In this document: one piece after another, positions 20,957 through 30,241 of the stretch
Position numbering within the stretch: position 1 is the first letter of the stretch
Layout: each line of letters opens with the position of its first letter
NCBI RefSeq assembly: GCF_007748095.1
Contig: NZ_CP036287.1
Coordinates: 3,038,001-3,102,000, forward strand
Source of the DNA: Engelhardtia mirabilis
Lineage (GTDB): Bacteria > Planctomycetota > UBA1135 > GCA-002686595
Length of the DNA: 64,000 bases
Direction: 5' to 3'
The notes under the pieces: model-generated
The model's input: the letters and a program-made list of their open reading frames with translations, nothing else
Databases searched by the model: none
Told to the model about the DNA's origin: nothing
Made by a program: the position numbers and the translations under genes

Positions 20957-21700
20957 ATGACCGAAGTCCCCTCCGACGCGACCTGCCCCAACTGCGGAGC
21001 CCCGCGGCTCGATCGCTTCTGCCAGGTGTGCGGCCAGGACAACGTCTACGCGCGGCTGCGAGCCCGCCAGATCGTGGGCGACCTGCTCGGGGGCATGTTC
21101 GGCTGGGAGTCGCGCGTCGCCTTGACGGTGCGCGGGCTGCTGCGGGATCCGGGCGGCCTGGTGCTCGACTTCCTGCGCGGTCGCCGGGTGCGCTACGTCC
21201 GTCCCGCGCGCTTCGCCCTGATGTGCCTGGCCCTGTGGCTGGTCCTCGGGCGCCTGCTCGACTTCGATCCCATGGAGTCGAGCGGCATCACGATCGGTGC
21301 GACGAACGAGGTCGCCGTCGAGCTGCGGGCCTTCCTGACCCGGCACTTGGACCTGTTCCTGTACCTCAGCCTGCCCCTGCGCGCCCTGATCCTGAAGCAG
21401 ATGTTCCGTCGCCAGGGTCTGGACCTGGCCGAGGAGCTGGTCTTGGTGCTCTACCTCGAGGGCCTCAAGTTCCTGATCGCCGTCGCGACCTTCCCCCTGG
21501 TCCTGATGGGAGTCGAGGGCATGCTGCCCTTGCAGCGCCTCGTCGCCCTGGTCTGGTTCATCTGGGCGGTGAGGCGGGTGCACGCGGTCGGCTGGTGGAC
21601 GGCGATCTGGCGGGGGACCCTCGTGGCCTTCCTGCACGCGGTCGGGACCTTCGTCCTGATGACGGCGGTCGCGCTGCCCTGGGTGCTGTTCACGCGCTGA
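20957..21700 (+). CDS. DUF3667-type zinc-ribbon membrane protein
   Basis: This 247-residue protein starts with a zinc ribbon (C-P-N-C at 10-13 and C-Q-V-C near 21-24) and follows with the hydrophobic pattern of DUF3667: a conserved segment leading to VRYVRPARFALMCLALWLVL, then three more predicted membrane helices. Members of this family have no established function. The ATG at 20957 precedes the cysteines directly; an in-frame extension upstream has no family similarity. It lies 79 bases before hisS on the same strand, so it may share its transcript. Confidence 0.8.
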   Translation: MTEVPSDATCPNCGAPRLDRFCQVCGQDNVYARLRARQIVGDLLGGMFGWESRVALTVRGLLRDPGGLVLDFLRGRRVRYVRPARFALMCLALWLVLGRLLDFDPMESSGITIGATNEVAVELRAFLTRHLDLFLYLSLPLRALILKQMFRRQGLDLAEELVLVLYLEGLKFLIAVATFPLVLMGVEGMLPLQRLVALVWFIWAVRRVHAVGWWTAIWRGTLVAFLHAVGTFVLMTAVALPWVLFTR

Positions 21701-21779
21701 CCGGGGCCTGGGGATCGCCGGTCGGGGCTTCGCGCCGGGGCTGGGGAGCGTCGGCTCGAATCGGTAACCTCTGCGGCCC

Positions 21780-23117
21780 ATGGCCAAGATCCGAGCGATC
21801 AGCGGGTTCCCCGAGTGGACCCCCGAGCAGCAGCTCGTCGAGAACCACGTGCTGGACCAGGTGCGCCGGCAGTTCGAGCTGCACGGTTTCACGCCCCTGG
21901 AGACCCGCGCCGTCGAGCCCCTCGACGTGTTGCTCTCCAAGGGCGAGACCAGCCAGGAGGTCTACGTCCTCAAGCGCCTGCACGCCAAGGGCGACGAGCC
22001 GGCCGAGTTCGGGCTGCACTTCGACCTGACCGTGCCCTTCGCGCGCTACGTGGCCCAGAACCGCGGCAACCTGCCCCTGCCCCTGCGGCGCTACCAGATC
22101 CAGAAGGTCTGGCGCGGCGAGCGGCCGGCCCTGGGGCGCTACCGCGAGTTCATCCAGGCGGACATCGACGTGATCGCCTCGGAGAACCTGGCCGTGGAGT
22201 ACGACGCGGAGGTGCTGCGCACGCTCCACAACGTCCTCGCGAGCCTGCCGATTCCCCCGGTCACCCTGCGGGTCAACAACCGCAAGCTGCTGCAAGGGGC
22301 CTACGAGGCGCTTGGCTTCCGCGAGCTCGACGAGGTGTTGCGGCTGGTCGACAAGCTCGACAAGGTCGGCCCCGACGAGGTCGCGAAGCTCCTCGTCAAG
22401 GAGCTTGGTGCGAGCGAGGACCAGGCGCGCTCGGTGCTGTCGATCGCCAAGGTGCGCGGCACAACCCCGGCGGCCCTCGAGGCGGTGCGCGCCATGGGCC
22501 TCGCGAACGCGACCCTCGACGAGGGTCTGGAAGAGCTCTCGACCCTGCTCGAGAACCTGGCCGACCTGCCCGAGGGCGCGGTCCTGTGCGACCTCTCGAT
22601 CGCGCGCGGATTGAACTACTACACCGGCATGGTCTGCGAGGGCCAGATGCGCGGCTACGAGGACATGGGCTCGGTCTGCAGCGGCGGCCGCTACGACAAC
22701 CTGGCCTCCATGGGCTCCAACGAGAAGCTGCCGGGCGTCGGTCTGTCGATCGGCGTCACGCGCATCCTCGGGCGGCTGTTCTCGGAGAAACGGTTGGTGG
22801 CGAGCCGCGCCACGCCGACGACGGTGCTCGTGGCCCTCGACGCCCCCGAAGCGCGCAGCGCCGCCGACGCCGTGGCCGTGGCCCTGCGCGCGCGCGGGAT
22901 CGCGACGGAGGTCTTCGACCGGCCGCTCAAGTACGGCAAGCAGATCGCCTATGCCGACAAGAAGGGCATCCCCTTCGTGTGGTTCCCCACCGGCGCCGAC
23001 GGAGCGCACGCGGTGCGTGACATCCGCACGGGCGAGCAGACCGAGGTCGACCCGGCCGCGTGGGAGCCGCCGGCGGAGGATCGCGGCGTCAGCGTGCGCC
23101 TGGTCGACCAGGTCTGA
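21780..23117 (+). CDS. hisS: Histidyl-tRNA synthetase
   Basis: This 445-residue class II synthetase charges tRNA-His. The catalytic core shows motif 2 (RYQIQKVWRGERPALGRYREF), the ATP/histidine region FDLTVPFARYVA and the HisRS-specific RGLNYYTGMVCE. That last motif is normally RGLDYYTG, so the aspartate is asparagine here. The C-terminal anticodon-binding domain (about 340-430) ends KYGKQIAYADKKGIPFVW. Length is typical. It converges on the next gene with 15 bases between their stops. Confidence 0.96.
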   Translation: MAKIRAISGFPEWTPEQQLVENHVLDQVRRQFELHGFTPLETRAVEPLDVLLSKGETSQEVYVLKRLHAKGDEPAEFGLHFDLTVPFARYVAQNRGNLPLPLRRYQIQKVWRGERPALGRYREFIQADIDVIASENLAVEYDAEVLRTLHNVLASLPIPPVTLRVNNRKLLQGAYEALGFRELDEVLRLVDKLDKVGPDEVAKLLVKELGASEDQARSVLSIAKVRGTTPAALEAVRAMGLANATLDEGLEELSTLLENLADLPEGAVLCDLSIARGLNYYTGMVCEGQMRGYEDMGSVCSGGRYDNLASMGSNEKLPGVGLSIGVTRILGRLFSEKRLVASRATPTTVLVALDAPEARSAADAVAVALRARGIATEVFDRPLKYGKQIAYADKKGIPFVWFPTGADGAHAVRDIRTGEQTEVDPAAWEPPAEDRGVSVRLVDQV

Positions 23118-23132
23118 GGCCCGACGCTGGGC

Positions 23133-24626
23133 TCAGCGCTCGGTCGCGGCTTCCAGGGGTTCGAGCGCGATCGGCGGCAGTTGCAGCCGATCGCCCGGCT
23201 GACCGGCGGGCACGGTGACGACGACGGACTCGTAGCCCTCGAGGTGCAAGGCGATCTCGGTCGGTGTTCCGATGGGCAGGCCGCCAAGCACGAGCCGTCC
23301 TGCGCGGTCCGTCGGCGCACCGGCGGGTTGCGCCGCCTCGAGTTTGCCACCCTCAGTGGCGCGCTCGGCGAGGGCTTCGGGCAGGGGGGCGCCGGTTCGG
23401 GAATCGACGACTGTCGCGACGGCGATGACTCCGTCTGGGGCCAAGTTGAACGGATTCACCAACCGGACGTGTCCGTAGTATCTGCAGACGTAGGACGGAA
23501 GCAGGGCGACGCCGTGGCGACCATCGGTGCGCGGGTCGAATCCGCTGATCACGTTGCGCTCGCCGTAGCCGACGTCGATCCAAGGCGGAGGCTCGTCGCC
23601 GACCACGACCGTCACGTCGTAGGGCAACTCGGCGCTCACCACGGGAAGGCCCACCGACCACTGCTCGGCCAGGCTCCCTTCGGCGCGCTTCGCACGGACC
23701 CTCAGGTCCACTGGGTTGGATCCACTCGTGGAATGGACCGCGCTCAGGTCCAAGGTCACGCTGGCGAGGGGCCTGGGGGCGAGGTGAGCGACCTCGAGTC
23801 CGTCAGCGACGGATTGCACGCTCGCGCGGGTGGGTGCATGTCCCACCAGGTCTAGCTCGACCTCTCGAAGGCGAGGCTCGTCGACCTCCTGCCAGGCGGT
23901 CATGCGGTCGCCGTCCACGTGCTGAGCCCACGCCGCACGCCAGGCTCCGTCCTCACCGAGCCAACGCAGGGCGGCTCCGACACCCTCGCGCTGGTAGGGC
24001 ACGTCGCGATCCCGGGTCGGATCCACGCAGCGATGCTCGGCGAGGGACGCGAAGCTGCGCTCGAGCGCCACGTGCAGGTCGATCCGACGCCTCGGCCGCA
24101 ACCGCAGGATCGTCCCGTCGCAGCGCTCACCCTCGAGAACCCGGGGCATGGGGACCAGCTCGTCCCGGTTGTCGCGCGTGTAGACGCTCAGGATCTGTCC
24201 GAAGGCCCAGCGGGCGAGGTCGGTCGGGATGGTCAGCTCGAAACGGCCGTCCTCGCCGGTCCGCGTGCGCGGTCGGGAGCGTGCCGCGCCTCGGTAGCTG
24301 AGCTCGCCGGGGAGGAGCGCGCCGGTCTCGAGGTCGACCCGCCTGGGGGTCACGACCACCAGGGCGTCCACCAGGGGACTGCCATCCGAGTCGAGCAGGA
24401 TCCCGCTCAAGACCGCGCCTTCTCCTTCCCAAGGCGAAAGCTGCGGCAGCGGGTCGACCGCAGTCGTCGACGTCTGCGGCAGCGGGTCGAGCGGGGACCG
24501 GGCCGGATCGAGGTCCCCGGCACCAGGTGCCGCGAGGACGACGACCCCCGCAGCCAGGCTCGAGATCAGCGTGGACGCGGCGCAGCAGGCGATCAGCCGC
24601 GAGATGGGTCCTGATTGAGTCACCAT
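23133..24626 (-). CDS. Exported carboxypeptidase-regulatory-like domain protein
   Basis: A 497-residue exported protein of unknown function. The N-terminus (IACCAASTLISSLAAGVVVLAA) is a signal peptide or anchor. Two segments resemble transthyretin-like carboxypeptidase regulatory domains: LSGILLDSDGSPLVDALVVVTP with DGRFELTI near residues 80-145, and VVDSRTGAPLPEALAERA with GRLVLGGLPIGTPTEIALHLEGYE at about 410-480. The middle is unassigned. It is similar in plan to the adjacent gene at 24766-26832 and to 38911-41463. Such domains usually form beta-sandwich stalks on surface proteins. Confidence 0.7.
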   Translation of the reverse strand: MVTQSGPISRLIACCAASTLISSLAAGVVVLAAPGAGDLDPARSPLDPLPQTSTTAVDPLPQLSPWEGEGAVLSGILLDSDGSPLVDALVVVTPRRVDLETGALLPGELSYRGAARSRPRTRTGEDGRFELTIPTDLARWAFGQILSVYTRDNRDELVPMPRVLEGERCDGTILRLRPRRRIDLHVALERSFASLAEHRCVDPTRDRDVPYQREGVGAALRWLGEDGAWRAAWAQHVDGDRMTAWQEVDEPRLREVELDLVGHAPTRASVQSVADGLEVAHLAPRPLASVTLDLSAVHSTSGSNPVDLRVRAKRAEGSLAEQWSVGLPVVSAELPYDVTVVVGDEPPPWIDVGYGERNVISGFDPRTDGRHGVALLPSYVCRYYGHVRLVNPFNLAPDGVIAVATVVDSRTGAPLPEALAERATEGGKLEAAQPAGAPTDRAGRLVLGGLPIGTPTEIALHLEGYESVVVTVPAGQPGDRLQLPPIALEPLEAATER

Positions 24627-24678
24627 GGATCGGACCCAACGGCCCGGGGAGTGCGCGGTTCAGTCGAGCGGCGTCGAA

Positions 24679-24714
24679 CCCCACCAGTCGGGCGAGCGGG
24701 CCCGCCCGGTGGGG
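24679..24714 (-). terminator. Hairpin between two surface-protein genes
   Basis: CCCCACC (24679-24685) pairs with GGTGGGG (24708-24714), with an inner GGGCG/CGCCC pairing. It lies between the stop of the 24766-26832 gene and the start of the 23133-24626 gene on the minus strand. Confidence 0.5.
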
Positions 24715-24765
24715 TCCAGGCCCCCGGCGACCGGAGATCTGCGCGCGAAGCGCCTGCCTCGGAGC

Positions 24766-26832
24766 TCAGCCGCCGGTCGACGCATCCACGACCTGGCGCC
24801 CTGTGCCGGGCTCGACGGTGAACTCGAAGGCATCCGTGCCGCTCACGGGCCCGCCGAGTCGGTAGCGCCCTGCGGGCAGGTCGAGCAAGAACCACGCATC
24901 GCGGCGAGGCGCGTCCTCCAGGGGCGCACCGAAGAAGCCCAGGTCCGGCAGCCAGTCGACACCCGCCTTACGCAGATCCACGTCGATCAGTTGGAAGGGG
25001 CGACCCACGCCGCCCTCGATGCGCAGCTCGACCGAACGGACCTGGGTCAGGCGCAGGGTCACCTCGTCCGGGCCCGTGGGCGGGGCGAACCGCCAACCGG
25101 GCTCACGGCCCACGGTGACGAAGCTCGTGTCGTAGGGCGGCCGGCTCGGGAAGCCGACGCGACCCTCAACGTCGGTCTCGCGGGTCAACTGCCCGAGGGC
25201 GACGGCGATCCCTGCGACCGGCTCGCCGTCGGGTCCGAGGACCCGCAGCCGGTGGCTCGGCGGCTCGGGCTCGAGCGCAACGTGACCCAGGTCGTAGCGA
25301 CTGCCCGCGGCGAGGGGCGGGACCTCGACGGTCTCAAGGCGGTAGCCGGGCAGGTCGAAGCCCACGGTCGTGGCCACGTGCGGCGGCAGGCCCCCGGCCA
25401 GGGTCCGACCGCGACCGTCGCTGGGCGCACTGGCGGGCCGCTCGATCGTGAGCGGACCGCCGAGACCGGAGCGCACCAGCACGACCCCGGCCAGGGGCTC
25501 GCCACTCACCGCGTCGATCGCGGTCCCCGCGACGGTGACGGTCTCGGGCGAGAGGTCGAAGCACGAGGGTTGTCGCGCCGTGGTGCGTGGATCGGGCGGC
25601 GGCCAGGCCCCGACGGCGGGGATCTCCACCGACAGGGGGCGAGGGTCGAGCTCGGGTTCGCAGCTTGCCAAGAGCTGCTCGGATCCGTCGGGCTCCATCA
25701 GGACCACCTCCAACAGGTCGATCGACCGGCTGCCCAGGGCCACGACGACTTCGCGGGGCAGCTCCTCGAGCCGAACTCTCAGGTGAGCGGCCCAGTCGTA
25801 GTGCTCGCGCGACAGGCTCGGCTCTTGGTTGCCCCGCACCTCGAGCCGGACCTCACCCTCGCGATGGCCTGCGACGGCGGAACGCACCCGCAGCGTGAGT
25901 TCGCGCTGGGGCGGCGCAGACAAGCGCGCATGAAAGGCGTCGACGCCGGCGCGGGTCACGGGAGCCGACGCCAGCTCGCGCCCCGGAATGGTCAGCTCGA
26001 CCTCGAGCGGCGCCGAGCCCTCGGGATCGAGCCAGGCGGTCAGCCTGCGGCCGCCGGTCTGGACGGCAGTCAACGCGGTGATCCGGCCCTCGCCGTCGAC
26101 GACGTGCCCCGTCGCGCCGACGAGCCCGTGGTCGCGATACACGTCCCAGGACCAGCTTCGGTCGCGGTCGAAGTCGACGTAGCGGTCTTGCGTCAGCCGT
26201 TGCAGATCCACGTCGGGCACGTCGATGTCGAGCCGGCGCGCGGCGGGAAGGCGCAGGATGAGGTCGTCGACACGATCTCCGCTGCCCACGCGGGGCAGCT
26301 CGAGGGACTCCCAGCGACCGTCGGCGGTGACGACGGTGAGCCCGTGCCCGAACCCGGCCCGCGCCGTGTCCTCGGCGAAACGCAGGTCGAACAGGCCATC
26401 GCCATCGGTCACGACGGCGTCGAAGGCGCCCGCAGCGGGCCGCGACTCATCCGCCCCGAGGAGGTAGAGGAACGACGACGCGGGGTCGGGTTGAGACCTC
26501 ACGCGCAGAATGGCGCCCGGCACCGGCCGACCGTCGTGCTCGACCAGCCGGCCCGTCACCCGGGCACCGGGCCCGTCGAGAGCGCTGAACACCGGGGTGC
26601 CATTCTCGTTCGGGTCGACCTGGCCCTCGATCGGGGGGGCGACCTCGCGCCGCTCACCGACGGTCTCGACGGGTGGCCGCGCCTCGACGGTGTCCCTTCT
26701 CGGGTCGGTCTGCGGCACGGCGACGGTGGCGTCGCCGGCCGGGTCGACGGGGTCCCCGCAGTCGAACAGGAGCCAGCCGAGCAGCGACAACGCCGCCAGG
26801 GCCGATGCTCCACCTACCGTTCGCCAGTTCAT
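24766..26832 (-). CDS. Membrane-anchored carboxypeptidase-regulatory-like protein
   Basis: A 688-residue protein with an N-terminal anchor (ALAALSLLGWLLFDC; the cysteine lacks a standard lipobox). It has at least three transthyretin-like regulatory domains: VTGRLVEHDGRPVPGAILRV with GLFDLRF near residues 90-160, VAGTAIDAVSGEPLAGVVLVRS with LAGGLPPHVATTVGFDLPGY near 425-500, and LRVLGPDGEPVAGIAVALGQ near 525-560. It is paralogous in plan to its downstream neighbour. No enzymatic motif is visible. It is presumably periplasmic or surface exposed. It starts 100 bases after the stop of the propeller gene, so all three genes may be transcribed together. Confidence 0.7.
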   Translation of the reverse strand: MNWRTVGGASALAALSLLGWLLFDCGDPVDPAGDATVAVPQTDPRRDTVEARPPVETVGERREVAPPIEGQVDPNENGTPVFSALDGPGARVTGRLVEHDGRPVPGAILRVRSQPDPASSFLYLLGADESRPAAGAFDAVVTDGDGLFDLRFAEDTARAGFGHGLTVVTADGRWESLELPRVGSGDRVDDLILRLPAARRLDIDVPDVDLQRLTQDRYVDFDRDRSWSWDVYRDHGLVGATGHVVDGEGRITALTAVQTGGRRLTAWLDPEGSAPLEVELTIPGRELASAPVTRAGVDAFHARLSAPPQRELTLRVRSAVAGHREGEVRLEVRGNQEPSLSREHYDWAAHLRVRLEELPREVVVALGSRSIDLLEVVLMEPDGSEQLLASCEPELDPRPLSVEIPAVGAWPPPDPRTTARQPSCFDLSPETVTVAGTAIDAVSGEPLAGVVLVRSGLGGPLTIERPASAPSDGRGRTLAGGLPPHVATTVGFDLPGYRLETVEVPPLAAGSRYDLGHVALEPEPPSHRLRVLGPDGEPVAGIAVALGQLTRETDVEGRVGFPSRPPYDTSFVTVGREPGWRFAPPTGPDEVTLRLTQVRSVELRIEGGVGRPFQLIDVDLRKAGVDWLPDLGFFGAPLEDAPRRDAWFLLDLPAGRYRLGGPVSGTDAFEFTVEPGTGRQVVDASTGG

Positions 26833-26932
26833 GGTTCAGCCGAGGACTTGCTGGATGGAGCAGTTGCCGTGCCGCAACGGAGTCGGGTGGCGCGAGTCGA
26901 GCGCACGCATCCCGGCTCCGCTGCGCGCCAAG

Positions 26933-28597
26933 TCAGGGCAACAGGCTCAGGGGCGCTGCTTCACTCGCGAACGTCACCGTCGGCAGCGGGACCGTGCCGA
27001 GGGTCACGAAGGCGTGGTGCAGAGTGAGCCCGGCGAGGGCGCCGTCGAGGGGCGCTGCCAGCTGGATCGCCGCCAGGGCGCGGCCCTGGCTGTCCAGGAC
27101 TCCGAAGGTCGACTGGAGCGGGCCGCTGTTCGGCGAGGACAGGGTGAAGGCCGTCCAAGCGTCGAATACCAGGGGCAGCACTTGTCCGTCCAGGTTGATC
27201 CCCGGCGCCGTGCCGGTCACCGAGCCCAGCACCAGATACAGCTCTCCCGCGTGGGCCTGGCCGGCATCGAGCACGAGGTCCTGACGCCCGGCCGGCGCGT
27301 AGCCCGGCACATCGTTGACGTAGCCGATGGAGCGCGCGTCGGGCACCCCCGCGAGGCTGGGGCAGCCGCTGCCGTCGATCGACCAGAGGCTGACCGAACC
27401 GGCGGCGACGCCGACCGAGTTGTCGGAGTAGGCTCCGTTGACCACCGTGTTGCCGACCAATGCCAGGGATCTCGCCGCGCCCGTGTGGTTGTTGGCCGGC
27501 CAGGACGGCGTCAGCAGCGCACCGGCGACCCAGCCCGACGGCCCGCGGTCGTAGACGTGGACCTCACTGTGGGTGAAGGGCGCGCTGGTGTCGTTGGACG
27601 GACTACCCACGACCAGTCGGTTGGGCTCGGCGACCATCTTCTGACCCCAACGCAGCTGCGGATCGGTCACCGGCGACAGCAGGGTCTGGCTGGCCGCGAA
27701 GGGCAGGCCCGCCGCGGGTCGCTCGAAGATCTCGATGTGGCTGGGGCAGTCCGCTGGCGTCTCGTAGACGCTGACGAACGCCTGGTTCCCGGCGAGGGCG
27801 ACGTCCATCACCCCCGAGTTCTGGCTGCAGGCTGACGTCGCGAAAGTCTGGGTGTACTGCCAGGTGCCGGCGGAGCGCTCGTAGTGGTGAACGAATCCGG
27901 GCCACTGGGCGACCAGCAGTTGGTTGCCGTCCAGGTCCACGTCGCCGCCGAAGTTGGCGTTGCCGAAGCCGGCCGGGGCGGAGATGGTCGGACCGGAAAT
28001 CCACAGGCTGCCGCTGCGCTCATAGGTGGCGACGGCGCCACCGGCCCAGCCCAGGCCCAGGTCGGAGTAGCCCGCGACGATCGTCGCGTCGTTGGCATCG
28101 ACGGCATGGACCGCGTTGAAGCCGAGGGCGTCGCTGACGACGCCGGTGTCGAGCTGTTGGGACAGGACGAAGTCGCTGCCTTGGCGCTCGAAGACGAAGA
28201 TCGAACTGGAGACGGGAAGCCCGGTGGGCCCTACCGCCCCAGGTTCGTTGCGCGTGAGCACGGCCAGGACGTCGCCACCGAAGCCCAACTTCTCGCCGAA
28301 GAAGCGCAGGCCGGGGGCCGACGGCATGGTCACCGACTGGCTCAGCTGCCAGCCGGCGGCACCCTGGTCGCGGAAGAGGTGGACGATTCCCTCGGTCCCC
28401 TGGGAGCCGGGTACCTCGACGTAGGAGGAGACCGCGAAGCGGTCGGCGCTGGCCGCGATGCGCAGACCGAAGCCCCCTTCGGCGGCTCCGGCGGGCGGCG
28501 TGATCGTTCGCACCTGGCACTGGGCGGACGCGATCGAGGTGAGGGTTCCGGCGGCGAGCAACAGTGCGCCGGCGCGGGCGGGGGAGAGGGTGGTCAT
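26933..28597 (-). CDS. Secreted beta-propeller-like protein, paralogue of 19075-20733
   Basis: This 554-residue exported protein has a signal peptide (ALLLAAGTLTSIASAQC), blade-like repeats over about 30-430 (ASADRFAVSSY, FGGDVLAVLTR, VGNTVVNGAYSD) and the same C-terminal module as its paralogue (ELYLVLGSVTGTAPGI, VFDAWTAFTLSSPN, LTLHHAFVTLG). The start at 28597 follows an AGGAGG at short (4-base) spacing. The near-equal length (552 and 554) and matching module order show gene duplication within this locus. The function is unknown. Confidence 0.82.
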   Translation of the reverse strand: MTTLSPARAGALLLAAGTLTSIASAQCQVRTITPPAGAAEGGFGLRIAASADRFAVSSYVEVPGSQGTEGIVHLFRDQGAAGWQLSQSVTMPSAPGLRFFGEKLGFGGDVLAVLTRNEPGAVGPTGLPVSSSIFVFERQGSDFVLSQQLDTGVVSDALGFNAVHAVDANDATIVAGYSDLGLGWAGGAVATYERSGSLWISGPTISAPAGFGNANFGGDVDLDGNQLLVAQWPGFVHHYERSAGTWQYTQTFATSACSQNSGVMDVALAGNQAFVSVYETPADCPSHIEIFERPAAGLPFAASQTLLSPVTDPQLRWGQKMVAEPNRLVVGSPSNDTSAPFTHSEVHVYDRGPSGWVAGALLTPSWPANNHTGAARSLALVGNTVVNGAYSDNSVGVAAGSVSLWSIDGSGCPSLAGVPDARSIGYVNDVPGYAPAGRQDLVLDAGQAHAGELYLVLGSVTGTAPGINLDGQVLPLVFDAWTAFTLSSPNSGPLQSTFGVLDSQGRALAAIQLAAPLDGALAGLTLHHAFVTLGTVPLPTVTFASEAAPLSLLP

Positions 28598-29005
28598 GGG
28601 GCCTCCTATTGGCCTGCGGGAAGTTGGCTCGGAGATCCGGAAAGGCGGATTCGAGGACCGGGCCGAGTCCGAGCCTAGATCGCCGGCGGCCGGCGGCAAG
28701 CGGGGATGGGACCCTCTGCTCTCGCCAGCGGCCTGCCAGCCGTCAATTCCAACGGCGTGGGCCGACGCGGATCGCGCCAGGAAACCCCTGAACTCTGTCC
28801 GAACAGGGTTCCAGGCCCACTTGGGGCCGCCGCTCCGCCAGTTGCCCGCGCCCCGACGGCGCCTAGTGACCGCGACCGATCCGAGGCGACGGCGATCAGC
28901 GTTGAGACCCCGCTCGGCATCCCGGTACCCTCCCCGGCTCCCTTCCCGCCGGCCAACGCTGTGTGGGTCCCTCCGTATCTCCTCCCAGCGCCACTCGAGC
29001 CCCCC
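28598..29005. other. Divergent intergenic region before the Gld-like operon
   Basis: It separates the minus-strand propeller gene from the plus-strand exporter operon. Apart from the ribosome binding site of the propeller gene at 28602-28607 I see no motif, repeat or hairpin that I can support. The ABC gene's frame is open through it, so the true start of that gene could lie here. Confidence 0.4.
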
Positions 29006-30241
29006 TTGATCGACGCACGCGACCTGACCAAGACCTTCGGTGCCCACACGGCGGTCGACGACATCTCGTTCCGCCTGGAGCAGGGCGAGGTGGTCGGCTT
29101 CCTGGGCCCCAACGGCGCCGGCAAGACGACCACCATGCGGATGCTCACCGGCTACCTCCCGGCGACCCGCGGGACGATCCGGGTGGGGGGCTTCGACGTG
29201 CTGCGCGAGTCGATGCAGGTGCGTCGCCGGCTGGGCTACCTGCCCGAGAACGTGCCCCTGTACCGCGAGTATCGGGTCGAGGAGATGTTGCTGTTCCAGG
29301 CGCGGCTGCACCGCATGTCGAAGGCCGACGCCAAGCGCCGCTGCGGCGAGGTGCTCGAGCAGGTCGGCCTGACAGACCGCCGCCGCTCGCGCATCGGCGA
29401 CCTGTCCCGCGGGCTGCGTCAACGGGCGGGCCTGGCCGTGGCGCTGCTGCCGAATCCGGACGTGCTGATCCTCGACGAGCCCACCAGCGGCCTGGACCCG
29501 ATCCAGCGGCTCGAGGTGCGCGCGCTAATCCGGGACTTGGCAGCCCAGCACACGGTGCTCTTGTCCTCGCACATCCTGGCCGAGGTCGAGGCCGTCTGTC
29601 CGCGGGTGATCATCCTGGCCGAGGGTCGCATCGCCGCCGACGGCACGCCCGAGCGCCTGGTCTCCGAGCTGGGCGGAGGGGGCCACGTGCGCTTCGAAGC
29701 CGTGGTCGGTGACGCCGCCGTTGCGCGCGAGATCCTGGAGTCCCTGCCCGGCGTGAGTCGAGTGGAAGACGACGGGCGCCTGGGCATCCACCACCAGTTC
29801 GACGTCTACGGCTCCGAGGACCTGCGCGAGGACGTGGGGGCCCTGTCGGCGGCCAAGGGCTGGGCCATCCGCGAGTTGTCCTGGCGCCAGCCGACCCTCG
29901 AGCAGCTCTTCGCGCGCATCGCCCTGGGCCTCGACAAGGAGGCACAACTGCCGAGCGACCGGCCGGTGGTGACCGCGCCCGCCGCCGACGAGCCGGTCAA
30001 GCTGGTCTACAACCTCGATCCCTTCGCCGGCGGCGCCGAGCGTCCACTGGATGCACCCGTGGATGCGGCCGCCGCCAAGAAGCCCGCGGCGCCGACCCTC
30101 AACCCCTTCGAGAACTTCGGACAGTCCGCGCCCGCCGCGCCGCCCAAGCCCGCGGGTCCGACCCTCAATCCCTTCGAGAACTTCGGACGACCGGCGCCCT
30201 CCGAGGACGACCCCAACCGCGACGTCGGGGGTGAGGGGTGA
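29006..30241 (+). CDS. Gld-like ABC exporter ATP-binding protein with NPF-repeat tail
   Basis: About 411 residues. The ABC ATPase domain shows Walker A GPNGAGKTT, a variant signature LSRGLRQRAG (normally LSGGQ) and Walker B VLILDEPTSGLDP, as in GldA/CcmA-type ATPases. After residue about 310 a proline-rich tail carries a direct duplication of PTLNPFENFG, unusual for an ATPase and possibly a docking motif. The start is uncertain: TTG at 29006 fits the family's usual N-terminus (IDARDLTKTFG), with GTG at 28961 as an alternative and no clear ribosome site for either. The stop overlaps the permease start by 4 bases (GTGA). Confidence 0.88.
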   Translation: MIDARDLTKTFGAHTAVDDISFRLEQGEVVGFLGPNGAGKTTTMRMLTGYLPATRGTIRVGGFDVLRESMQVRRRLGYLPENVPLYREYRVEEMLLFQARLHRMSKADAKRRCGEVLEQVGLTDRRRSRIGDLSRGLRQRAGLAVALLPNPDVLILDEPTSGLDPIQRLEVRALIRDLAAQHTVLLSSHILAEVEAVCPRVIILAEGRIAADGTPERLVSELGGGGHVRFEAVVGDAAVAREILESLPGVSRVEDDGRLGIHHQFDVYGSEDLREDVGALSAAKGWAIRELSWRQPTLEQLFARIALGLDKEAQLPSDRPVVTAPAADEPVKLVYNLDPFAGGAERPLDAPVDAAAAKKPAAPTLNPFENFGQSAPAAPPKPAGPTLNPFENFGRPAPSEDDPNRDVGGEG

